Assembly (NCBI RefSeq): GCF_958979055.1
Contig: NC_084889.1
Location: 34,663,951 to 34,727,950, forward strand
From: Alnus glutinosa
Lineage: Eukaryota; Streptophyta; Magnoliopsida; Fagales; Betulaceae
Direction: 5' to 3'
DNA length: 64,000 nt
Both the position numbers and the translations under genes were made by a program. A model generated the notes under the pieces. The model worked only from the letters and a program-made list of their open reading frames with translations. It searched no databases and was not told where the DNA came from. Shown here piece by piece: positions 23,813 through 34,447 of the stretch. The stretch's first letter is position 1, and the number at the start of each line of letters is the position of its first letter.

Positions 23813-23947
23813 GAGTAATGTTACTCTTTCACACTCATTTCACATCGGCTTATATGACATATTTTAAGTTTTTTTTTTATTTTTTTATTTTTTAAGTGGT
23901 TGTCGTGTCAACCAATATGAAATGGGTGTGAAAAAACAACATTACTC
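23813..23947. mobile_element. MITE with GAGTAATGTT termini, unit 3
   Basis: GAGTAATGTTACTC at the left and AACATTACTC at the right, the best match among the four copies. Flanks ATTTTTAGA and TTTTTTAAA look like a decayed 9-bp duplication. Confidence 0.7.
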
Positions 23948-24380
23948 TTTTTTAAAATGCATGCGAGAATCACATACATAGATAAAAAAAAAAAGCATGA
24001 AAGGATTGTATACTCTAAAGATAGATATTAGTTTAATAAATTGGATTGAAATGATTTTTTCTAATCCAATTTAAAAGAAAACTTTGCCCTAACTTTTTGC
24101 GTGAGCTTTGCAACATAACTGGTTTTATATAAAAGAAGGAATGTATCACCTAAGTACAAAATGAGAGAGTGAAAGCAGATAAACAAATAAGTCTCTCAAA
24201 ACCCATAAGATGGGTGGGAGGGTACACAAACCTTATAGGCCACTATTATAAAGCAAAACTGTTCTAATAGTTATCACAAAAAGAAAGCTATAGAACAAAT
24301 TAACTACAAACAAACACACTTATTAGCTAACTATTTGCTATATCTTTTTTGTCCTTAAATATGGTAATGTGTAACTGAGA

Positions 24381-24553
24381 TTATAGTCGTCCTGCTTTAG
24401 AAGTTCTGTCATTATCTTGTTGCTTCAACCAGGATAAAATCTTCGGTGCATCTTCCATTGATGGTCAATCAGATGTCCTACTTGTAGTGCAGAGGAAGGC
24501 AACTTCAAGAACCAGTTTTATCTCCTCTTGCACAGTGGGTTTAGAATCAGCTT
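24381..24553 (-). pseudogene. Copied 3' end of the MOL1-like gene, unit 3
   Basis: Same fragment as at 3762 but with a premature TGA (SDR becomes SD-stop) and other changes. Its right end at 24553 is the array breakpoint, 34 bp before the solo LTR. Confidence 0.8.
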
Positions 24554-24587
24554 TAGAAGTTCGGTCATTATCTGGTGATTTTGGGGC

Positions 24588-24717
24588 TGTGATATCCCGA
24601 ATATTATTTGTCATTTTTAGAGTAAATTTAATGAGATAAATGACTAAGATTAATTTAACAACTAGAAAAATACAATAGGACGCACAAATGATATTCTAAA
24701 GTCCAAAGAAAAGAAAA

Positions 24718-24773
<56 letters not shown>

Positions 24774-27581
24774 GAAATAAAGAAGAAAGGAAAAGTGTAG
24801 AATAAAACTAAAAGACAAAAGTAAGAAGGATAGAACTAAAAGACCCCAAAAAAAAAAAAAAAAAGAGTAGTGAAAGGCAAATGAAATGGGAATGCACATA
24901 TGCGTGCCTTAAAGAAAAAGAGGAGCAGACCCGGTCAATGAAAGAAAGAATAAGGTAAAGAAAAGTCAAAAGAAAAATATAAAATGAAATAAATAAAATA
25001 AAGTGTATATGTATAATGGAGCATCTGCTCCCACGTCCAAAAAAGAATATCAAGCCCTTCACTCAAACGGCCAGGTGGCCATTTTTCATTAAATGGCCAA
25101 GTGGCCTCTTTAATAAAAGAGGCAGTGCCTCTTCGTTCAGTTTTTTTTAGAACCACAGAGAGCTCTTCTTCAGTTTTCTTCTTTTGGATTTTCATTGAAA
25201 TATTACGATATACAAAGATCTAACGGTCCAATCTTAAATCCGATTTTAGCAACGTAATCCTTGAAGCCCGATCTATATTTTGACCGAACGTTTTGAGGTA
25301 AATCGTTAAACTCGCATTTTTGGAGATTTTTATAAATCTTATATAAATGAGTTTAATTTAGCGTTTTCTTTAGATTTTGTGTGGTTTGGAGTTACTAGGA
25401 GCTTCCCGAGCATTGGGTCTTGGCGTGGTGAATTTTTGGTAAGTTTTCCATAGGCTTTAGTTTTTGGGTATTTTGTTAAAATGATATTTATTGTGATTAA
25501 CCCTAAGTAATGCTTATGGGTTAGCAATATTGGGTTTAATAAAGTGAATAGAAATTTTAGATAAATGTTTAATAATTTTAGAGTTTATGAGTAAATTAGC
25601 AATGTGGCTTTTTGAGCGATTCAAAATGCCACATAGTGTGATTATTAATTAGAATGCTAATTAACACAATGCATTGTATTTTTAGCAGCACTTTACAGTT
25701 GAGCTTAAAGTCGTTTGGATATTGGGAGTACAAACGATCTGAGGTGGGTATTCCACTTACTGAGAAAGTATATATTTTTATATACGTATTGGATTGATAA
25801 AAATATATATATATATATATTGTTTATGAAACCGAACCAACCATAAGATGATTTATATGCTTTGAGATGATTTGATTAGTTTCGATTATGTTTAAATTAT
25901 ATCAATGATGTTTAAGAAATAGTGCAAGAGAGAAAAGTATTAAATTGATTTAAAGAGTTAAGTTCTACGGTTGAGATTTAAATTATGCAAATTGTTGAGA
26001 ACATGTCATGTTGAAACTGTTTATGTTTTATGAAATTATGTTTGAGTTTGAGAACATGTCATGTTGAAAACTGTTTAGATTTTATGAAGAAACTATGTTT
26101 TGAATGATTTCAAAGGGTTGCATAAAATGTTGGATTGTTTAGTTTTGAGAGAACTTGATTTAGCAACTGCATGTTTTCAGCATGATACAGTAGTGAAATA
26201 TATACTGGTCAAGCACGGAACATAGAGCATGTAGTATAGAGCATACATACCAACAGTATCAGTATATCAGCAGCATAACAGTATCAGAAGCATAACAGTA
26301 TCAGCAGCATAACAGTATCAGCAGCATATCAGTATCAGCAGCATTATTAGCCCCAGTTCATGCATAGCATATATAGCATTGTTTTATGAGTGATGTTTTT
26401 ATGTTATGAGTAGCTTTTGCTAGACGTGTTGGTATGCATAAGTGTCTTCATGAAAAAGTGCTTATGTATATTTCTATCAGATAGTCACGTGTTAAGATGT
26501 CATACATTGAACTTGAAAGTACATGGATACATGACTACCTAGGTGCGAGTAATGGCATGTCTATGAGTAAGAAGGTTGACTGCTATTGTTCTTCAGGAAA
26601 GACGTGTTAGCATGATTGAGTTTAACTCTAGTGCTCTCATGATCTACTGATGTCAAGGCACGAAGCTGGAATACGATTAGAGATGGTGTTGCGAGTGTTT
26701 TGTTGAAGGATGTTATCCTAGTATGGAAAAGTAAGATGCCATGTTCTTTGCTTAAGACTTATGTGTATACGTGATATCTGTGATGGAGTGATCGTGTGCA
26801 CATATGTCCAAGCGACCGATGAAAAGTATTATTATAGAGGGGTCTATATGTAGAATCTTTCAAGCGGTAGAATGGAACTTCTACATATGTTCACAGCTAT
26901 ATAGTATGTTTTAAATGTTTTCAGAATAGTCGGTGTTTGCTGCATTAGCTGTTGGTAAATTGTGGCTAATATAGTACTCGCACGACTAAAAATAAAATAA
27001 AGGTTGGTTCTTTGTGAAAACTCAGTTAGTCTTATACCACTGAGGTCTTAGTATGTTTTATACTAAGGCGGTGAACTCATTATTTCACCTATGCGGATGT
27101 GGATACCACCACAACCGTGTAGATGATATTCCTATGATTGCAGGTACTCCTGAGGCGGATGACGATCCGGTAGCTTACTATTTGAGTTACTACGATTGAA
27201 GCCCGTAGCGACAGTCGTAATGGGATAGGACTATGGTGTCCTTATTTTGATTGTTTTTGTATATGGCTTGTGACGTATGTGTCACTCATTATTTTGTTTA
27301 AGCCATTCTTTTGTAACAGCTGTATGTAGTTAAGCTTTAAACAGATAGACTTGTGTTATGACTCACTTTTGTATAGATAACAGGTTTATTTATAGTTATG
27401 TTTTTCCGCTATGTTTAATGGTATAATGATTTATTCCGCTGTAGATGTAACTCTGTATATCAGGTACATGTTATGGGGCATGTGCCTATGTTGGCTGAGC
27501 GACACGTAGTCGTGCCACTGCGATGACTCGTTTTACGTTTTGTATAAAAAAAAAAAAAAAAAAAAAAAACGGGTCGTCACA
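24588..27581. mobile_element. 2,994-bp solo LTR, gypsy-like, with 5-bp target duplication
   Basis: Starts TGTGATATCCCG and ends CGGGTCGTCACA, i.e. TG..CA with imperfect inverted ends. It is flanked by GGGGC on both sides (24583-24587, 27582-27586). Units 1 and 2 show the empty site within 'ttttggggttgttgaag'. It holds no gag or pol frame, primer site or polypurine tract, so it looks like a solo LTR left by recombination. It contains a (TA)n tract at 24720-24770, a duplicated segment of about 57 bp (about 25993-26107), a 17-bp period repeat 'agcataacagtatcagc' (about 26250-26345) and an A-run near the 3' end (27546-27569). Length and ends suggest a Ty3/gypsy element (Tekay/Del- or Tat-like). 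The lineage is inference. Confidence 0.88.
24720..24770. repeat. (TA)n microsatellite inside the LTR
   Basis: About 25 TA pairs in the 5' part of the solo LTR. Confidence 0.9.
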
Positions 27582-27757
27582 GGGGCTATTGAAGAGCTTG
27601 AGGGAGTTTGTGAGGGAGAGGTGTCCGGAGGTGGTGGTGGCGGCGCATGGACCGGTGACTGCGGCGGGGGGCGGAGAGGCTTGGGGTGAAGGTGGATGTG
27701 ATGAGCTCAAGGTTTGATAGCTTTGAGGGTGTCGTGGATGCCCTTCGGTTGAAATAA
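27582..27757 (+). pseudogene. HemD-like terminal exon fragment, unit 3 (split by the LTR, frameshifted)
   Basis: Right-hand remainder of the fragment. Its first bases lie left of the LTR (about 24554-24587). It has a 14-bp deletion after GAGGGAGTTTG and one extra G in the run before CGGAGAGG, so the frame is lost. Confidence 0.5.
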
Positions 27758-28139
27758 TGGGTGAGATGGGTTTAGGATTTAAGATTTTGATCAAACATGT
27801 ATGTAATTTTGTTTTGCAATAGAAAGTTTATGCAAATTTTTGTGTATGATTCAATCATTCGTATGGGAAGATATAAGTTGAATTTTAATTAGTAATGAAT
27901 ACAATAATTATGTTTTATGAATAATTTTTTTAGAAGATAATTTAAGGATGAGACTTAAAGAAACATTTTATAATTTATTTGTAATCAAAAATTTATAAAA
28001 TATATGTGTTAAGCATTTCTCTTATGTGAATAGTTAGTGTTGAGGATGGAAGATGATTTTTTAATTTTTTTTGTTCAGTGTTCATGAATTTATGCGAAGA
28101 AAAAAACAACTTTTGCATAGAGGCCATGCATTTAGAAAG

Positions 28140-28208
28140 GGGTAATACTTGAGTGTAGCAAAATTTTCGGAAATCATCCGGAAATTTTGCTACTCCGTAG
28201 CAGTGCTC
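28140..28208. mobile_element. 69-bp hairpin mini-element, unit 3 only
   Basis: GGGTAATACTTGAGTGTAGC at the left and GCTACTCCGTAGCAGTGCTC at the right flank a stem: CAAAATTTTCGG pairs with CCGGAAATTTTG around a short loop. TTTAGAAAG lies on both sides (28131-28139, 28209-28217). Units 1 and 2 show an unoccupied 'ccatttagaaagtt' site, so both insertion and target duplication are visible by comparison. Confidence 0.8.
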
Positions 28209-28294
28209 TTTAGAAAGTTATTAAGGTTGAGTATTTGAAAAGAAATGAATCGGCACATTTTTTAGGACAGTGAGACCAATGCCCTTTGTTTAAA

Positions 28295-28461
28295 GAGTAA
28301 TGTTAGAAATTACGTTTTTATCTCACAATGTTGACGTAATAGTTCCAACCAACTATTAGATTAGCATTTGTTAAAAAATAAATTAAAGGTTAATTAAGAC
28401 TACTTGTACGTCAATATTGTGAGATAATTGTATGATAAAAATATGATTTATAACATTACTC
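28295..28461. mobile_element. 167-bp MITE with 9-bp target duplication, unit 3
   Basis: Ends GAGTAATGTTA and TAACATTACTC are perfect inverses over 11 bp. Flanked by TTGTTTAAA (28286-28294 and 28462-28470). Confidence 0.82.
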
Positions 28462-29100
28462 TTGTTTAAAATCTTTGATCTCTACAACCTCTTTATTTGA
28501 CTATTTGTGTTATGAATTACTAATTTCATCACGGCTTATTTTCATAGATGTGGCTAGAGCTTACTATTACTTCAAAATTACTAGTTAATTTGAAGTTTTC
28601 CTATAATTATTTATAAAACTTAGTTTCATCAAGTAATTAAGCAATATGAAACTTAACACTCATGACTCTTTTTATGAACCACTCACTCTATGTGGACTGC
28701 TTTGCATCTTCTTAATATGAGACCAAAGTGTTACAAACTTCGTCTCTTAAATTCTTGACATCTTTGTCAGGGCCATATCATACAATTCTCAAGTAACACA
28801 TGATGTTACTAGATGGTTTGATACAATTTGTAATGACCGAGGAAAAAGTGCTTGTTACATTTAATCAACCACCCCAAAAGAACTAGTGCATATGTATCTA
28901 GTCTATTTTGAGTGATACCGCAGAGGTGTCTAATGCATTTGGAGTGATACCCCATTATCCCCCATCCCTCCAAAGCTTATGGGGCATGCTCCCCATAATT
29001 TTCTATTTGAAATTAATTTTGAAAGAACAAAAATGAAGATAATGATCAACTAAACATACATATATGGCAGAACTAAAGCAATACAACTGCATGATCAGTA

Positions 29101-32100
29101 TCAACGGGGTACCAGTTGGGAAATTGTGGCATCATTGACTGAACACAATTTTCCCTGCGACAGACAAATTTCTTCCTCATTTTCATCTCTTTGAAGTGAA
29201 AAAGCAGGCTTTTTAGGAGTATTGATGGCTGCAGTTTCATTCCTGAGCATTGAAGAAATCTCCAACATAGAAGGTCTATCAACAGGGTTCTCTTGGACAC
29301 ATAAAAAAGCCACCTCCATGCATCTTAGGAGTTTACAAGAAGAAGATAAATCATCCAGTGATGGATCAAGAATCTCCCACCCTTTGCCTTCTTTCCACAA
29401 AACATATGCCTGTAAGAATTACTCATCTTAGTTGTAGAACAAATGAGGGACATTTCAAATGACAATAAACCTAAACCACAATAGTGATCATAATATAATC
29501 ATAGAAAGTATTACCAAGTAACTTACATATTCTAAAAGGTTCAAATTTTCATGTGTCCCATAATAACATGCAGTCTTCTTGCCACTTATAATTTGCAAAA
29601 GCATAACTCCAAAGCTATAAACGTCGGATTTTGTCGAATATATACCTTTTCTTACATATTCGGGAGGAACATAGCCACTATATAGCATGCAACATTGAAA
29701 ATGATCAGTACTAGAAAAAAGAAAAAAAAAGGAAACATGTGAGATTTCAACAAAAGGAACTTTACTTACTATGTTCCAACAATCCGACCTGTGTTTGCTT
29801 CATGCTCATCCTTCTTGAAAATTCTAGCCATCCCAAAATCTGATATCTTAGGGTTCATCTCATTGTCTAGTAGTATGTTACTAGCTTTTAAATCTCGGTG
29901 AATTATAGTAAAATTTGAGTATTCTTGGAGATATAAAAGCCCTTGAGTAATGCCTTCAATGATGTGAACACGTTTCTTCCAATCTAAAAGAAACTTTCTA
30001 GTTGGATCTGCATCAATTTAAATTAATACTTTGTTACTTATTAAAAAGTGTGGGGTAAGAAAATCACAAATTAAGAAACCTCATTGAGCTTAAATGGGTC
30101 TACCTTTGCTTAATTATTTGAAGCTTAAACGAGTGTGTCATCCTCTTTGAACCTTGTTGGGAAAATGGTTAGACCCATTTAAGCTTTTTAGTACAAAATT
30201 ATGTTATGACTCAGCATGTATGCATAAAGCTCTGATGGGAAGCATAAAAAGTTGCTGACCGAAAAGGTAGAGATACAAGCTTTTGTTTGCCATGTATTCA
30301 TAAATCAACATCTTTTCGTCCCTCTCGGTGCAATACCCCAAAACTCTGACTAGATTTACATGTTGTAGTCTTGCAGTAAGCGTGACCTCATTTTTGAACT
30401 CTTCAAGGCCTTGGTTTGAAGTTCTTGAAAGTCTCTTTACTGCAATCTCCTGTCCCTTCCGTAACTTACCCTAGGAAAACCCATACTCATCGTTAGTATT
30501 ATCAGCCAAAGAGAGTATTATGAGCCACATATAGCACTGATCATTATTCACTCACCCCTATAATAGTATTTCATATCACTCTCAATGGAAATATAAAGTT
30601 CACAAACAGACATATTTGTGACTGTCTAGCCCCTTTTTTGTGGTGCAGCTATCAGCCCTCTATCCTCTCTTTGTTTAGAGAAAAGAAGATAGCGAAAAGA
30701 AAGGCTCAAAAAAAGTGGTATCATCCTGTGCAAATAGTTAGTTGGAAGATTTTAGAAAGTGGTTTAGTGAAGCATAGTTCTTCCTAGCAACAAATCATTC
30801 CAAGGTATGAACAGAATGTATAACGAGGATAAATTAGAACAAGTGGCTTAATTGAGCAAATCCCTTTCAGAGTCAGAACCAAGGAAACAAGGAGTGGAAA
30901 AGAGGCAAATCAAACAATCATGATCTTTCTGAGAAGAATGGTTAAGTATATTCCTGCCTTGAAAAGAAAAAGGATCTGGGAACTTGAATGAAGTGAAAAA
31001 GAAAGTAGATGCATGAAGCTGTAAAAAGAGATACACTCATCAAGAAGAATTAAGAAATTAGAAGCAGAAGGCAATGTTAGACGCATAAGACTCCACCTAA
31101 ACAATTGAGGATTAACTATGATAATCTCCTGGAGCTATATATAGGCTTGCTTATATGTATTTGGCTTAAATTTACACTGATATGTATAAAGGGAACTCAA
31201 GATATATCAGGTGTCAAGCATGCATTATATATACAGAGTTGGCCAGTTAGGTGCGTAAATTACGAAAAGTAATGCACTTAGTTAGATTGAGAGGATTTTG
31301 AATATTAAAATAAAAGGTTTGGAACCTTTTAATGCAGTTTCAAGAAAAACGAACTGATTCCTGATCCAACATATCCTAATTTCCATATTTTTCGATGGTT
31401 TCATACCACCAAACATCATTTTCTTTTTCTTTTGGTTATGTAATTGGACTCTGCCACAGAGGATTGAACAATGGATGCAATTGCCGAATGTTACCTTGTA
31501 AACAGGTCCATATCCTCCTTCTCCGAGCTTATTCTCTCTTGAAAAGTTTTGTGTAGCTGCTTTAATGGTAGTATAACTGAATTCTTGCAGATTAGAAGCA
31601 TTACTGTCAAGATCTTCAGGAGCTGAAAGTTTAATTTTGACTTTATATAATAATCTTTTGGCGCTTTCTCCACAACCTGCAACCATTAGGAAACATAAGC
31701 GAAAGATGTTTAGTATCTCCACCTCTTATTTGGTTGTTGTGTACTTCATTTCATGGTTAATGGTGGTCTCAGAATTGAAAAATTAGAATTACCTCTTGAC
31801 TTGATTACCCTCGGCCATAAGTAACATATCATGAAGCTCAGTATAAGCAAGACTGCAACAGTTGTAGGCAGAATTATTAACAACAAAGGTCTCTTCTTAT
31901 GTTGATCTTCACCTTCCTCTTGAGCTGCAAAGGTAATTCATTTATATCCATTGGAATGTCTAATGAGGATCTCTAATCATTTTTTCATTGAGTTTTGTTT
32001 CAACATCTTAATTATGGTTCTATGGGAGAATAACAAGATACCCTTGAGTTCTCTATTCTGACAGGATGCATAATGTGTCAGTCTCCAATATCTTGTAGAT

Positions 32101-33278
32101 ACCACAAACTCACTATCACAATGTAAAAAGAAATAGACCATATGGATGGATTCCACTTTCCATGTAGTAAATTGAATTGAATTTGTACCTGCTCTAGAGA
32201 GCACCCAATTGTCGTCATTGCCGACTTGAAACACATTGTAACCAAGCAGACCGTTCTGCTTTGCATAAGAAACCTTAGCTCTAATGGCCTCCACATCGTC
32301 GTAATTAATCCAAGTCGGCCCAATTGTGCAGGAATTGACCACATAAGTAGCATTGTACACTGAAGCCGCTCCATAACCAAAGCTTCTAATGTAGGATTTT
32401 ATTAGCTTATAGCCCATGGAACCGTCCATTGTAACAGCCGGACCCTTCGACGGTGCACCCATTGCATTGTTTTGGGGGTTCACCAGCGTCCACGCATAGC
32501 CATGGAAAGGCAAGCCCAAAACCAACTTGCTTGGCGGAAAACCTCTTCTCCTCCACTCTTTTATACCATCATCAGTATTAGCCCCGTTCAATTGTCCACG
32601 CAATGCCGCATGAAAGTGCGTGAAATTGTCCTTTCTAGGCACATAGTAATCGTACGCTGAAACATGTACCCAATCCAAATTCCTCTGCATCGACTCCATT
32701 GGGTAACTCTCTGAACCCAAAGCTGGCAAGTAACGACCGGACATGACCAAGAGCAGCCGTGACTGGATGGAATTTCTCGCCTCAGAATCCACAGCAACTC
32801 GCCACTCGTTTAAAAGGGTGCCCAAGTTGATCATGTCCGAGCTTTTGCTTGGCACAACCCCACAAAGGACAAGGCCGTGAAACCCATAGAGCCTAGCTGT
32901 TCGTATAGAAGATTGAATAAAAGAATTTCTGTAAGAGGACTGGTAGGTCATTGAAAACAAGGTTGAAGAGTGTTCTCTGCCAACCCATATGGACAAAAGC
33001 GTTGTAATGGAGGGGTTCTTCCGCTTTACAGTGAGGGTGAAGGCAGAGAATAGTTGTTCAGTGGAGGAGTTGATGAAGAGATGGTAGGTGGAGGAGTTTA
33101 TATAAGCGAAAGCGCATATGAGGTGAGTGAAAAGCTTGGAGTTTATGTCGGAAATGACGGTTTCGCTACCTGCATAATAGTAACCGGCTTGGACCCAAGA
33201 TTGTGTTTGTGGGGTTGAACAGTGGGTTTTGAGAGGGAGAAAGAAGAGGAGGAGGAGGGTGACCAGTTTGGACGCCAT
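29101..33278 (-). CDS. GH18 (class V chitinase-like) receptor-like kinase, copy C
   Basis: Exons: 33278-32189, 31924-31793, 31676-31495, 30470-30260, 30007-29770, 29677-29527 and 29409-29101. All are in frame, encoding 770 aa. It is the most diverged copy. The active-site stretch reads [10 protein letters not shown], so even the middle Asp kept by A and B is gone. The kinase is intact with EIAVKRL (the canonical VK form), [13 protein letters not shown] and GTYGYVPPEY. Intron 1 is only 264 bp (A: 806, B: 847). If it is retained, the ectodomain frame runs on to a stop at 31977 and gives a 433-aa secreted protein. The exon 7 acceptor is TTACAG where A and B have TTGCAG. Start codon and signal peptide ([19 protein letters not shown]) match the other copies. 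Confidence 0.92.
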
Positions 33279-33331
33279 TGAAGATCAAATGATGTCCGTC
33301 CCATGCTTTGGCTGCATATACGTCAAAGCGT

Positions 33332-33342
33332 GTATATATATA
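33332..33342 (-). promoter_or_regulatory. TATA-like box of gene C
   Basis: A slightly longer TATA run than in A and B (TATATATATA) at the equivalent distance upstream of the ATG at 33278. Confidence 0.4.
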
Positions 33343-33487
33343 TTGAGCAAGCAAACATGTCCACGACTCCACAAATCACTTGGCCTACATGCCTAGATTT
33401 CGTTAGAGAATGATACTCTTTAGAATTAGATCGAGTTTCAGAATTCTAGCTCATGACGTGGTGGCTCATGCAGTTGCCAACATTTTT

Positions 33488-33550
33488 CACAAGAGAAAAT
33501 ATTCTTGCCCAACAGTGCACAACTGTTGTGGAAGAATATTTTCCCTTGTG
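33488..33550. repeat. Imperfect 63-bp hairpin, unit 4 only
   Basis: CACAAGAGAAAATATTCTTG at the left pairs with AAGAATATTTTCCCTTGTG at the right. The stem continues through CAACAG/CTGTTG around a TGCACAA loop. Not present at this place in units 2 and 3. It could be a tiny MITE or a small-RNA-type hairpin. Confidence 0.6.
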
Positions 33551-34447
33551 CAAGATGATAGCCATTCCCCATTTATAACATTCACATCCTAATTTTTTTT
33601 TCTCCATTTTAGTTAATTATCTTTTTTACCCTCTTTTTAAAATACTTTCCTTCAATTCTCTATTTTAATTATTCACTGTTTCTATTTAAATACTTTTTTT
33701 CTCAATTATTTCTTTAGATTTCTTTATTAAGAGAAGAGAATGGTAGCATATTTAAAACTACATTTTTTTTTTCTTTTTAGGGTTTAAGGTTTTTTAACAT
33801 TTGTTGAGTGCTCACACTTTGACATAATTGACAGTAAAAATTACTATTGAATTTTGAATTCTATAATGATTTTCACTGCTACGTCAAGAAGTGTGTGTTA
33901 GAGAAAGTGTACAGTGACATTTGCTTAAAAAAAAAAAGGATTTATGGGGAAGTAGTAGCTTGCCATATATGCAAGGGGTAAAGAGGTTGGTTAAATTTGT
34001 AGGAGTATCTTCTATGCAAGAAAGTTGAAGAGACTTGGAGAGACATCGAATTAAGGCTGTCTCTATTAGGGAGTCAGGGACCCGATTATATGGCTAAGTC
34101 CTTCCTTTTTTGGCTGAGAAATGGCAGAGCCCTTCATGACTGTTGAGTCATTGACTAATATGGTGTGTAGTCAGCAGATTTGGTTATAAGAAGATAATTT
34201 CGAGGGGCACCTATTGCAAGTTGACTAGTATTTGAAACAATATCTATATGACCTCGATGTAAGATATGGAGGAAGAAGAAAGTACATAGGAGATACAGAG
34301 AAGATGAATGTGTAGAGATACGTTGGAAAGAGGTGTTGGGAGTGATGTTGAAGCATGGAGAGTTGTGTAATCTAGTCTTGGACAGTGAGTTCAGAATGGG
34401 TAGGTGTGCGTGAGAAGTGTTGGGCAGCTGAACAGATGCTCATGTAA
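33551..34447. other. Noncoding spacer of unit 4
   Basis: Homologous to about 10550-11690, with small indels. No gene is seen. Confidence 0.6.

Larger units (their letters stand above)
27758..29100. other. 3' flank of gene C
   Basis: AT-rich sequence homologous to 4153-5413, carrying two MITEs. No gene is seen. Confidence 0.6.
20531..33309. repeat. Tandem array unit 3
   Basis: Same gene order as units 1 and 2 but about 2.4 kb longer, mainly because of a 2,994-bp solo LTR (24588-27581) and a 69-bp mini-element (28140-28208). It is more diverged from units 1 and 2 than they are from each other. Intron 1 of gene C is much shorter than in A and B. Confidence 0.9.

Noticed and set aside
24696..25527. 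Several small frames within the solo LTR
   Set aside because: LTR sequence with TA tracts and no retroelement protein motifs.
26250..26345. CRISPR-like array (17-bp periodic repeats)
   Set aside because: The repeats are directly adjacent without unique spacers, inside an LTR of a plant nuclear genome.
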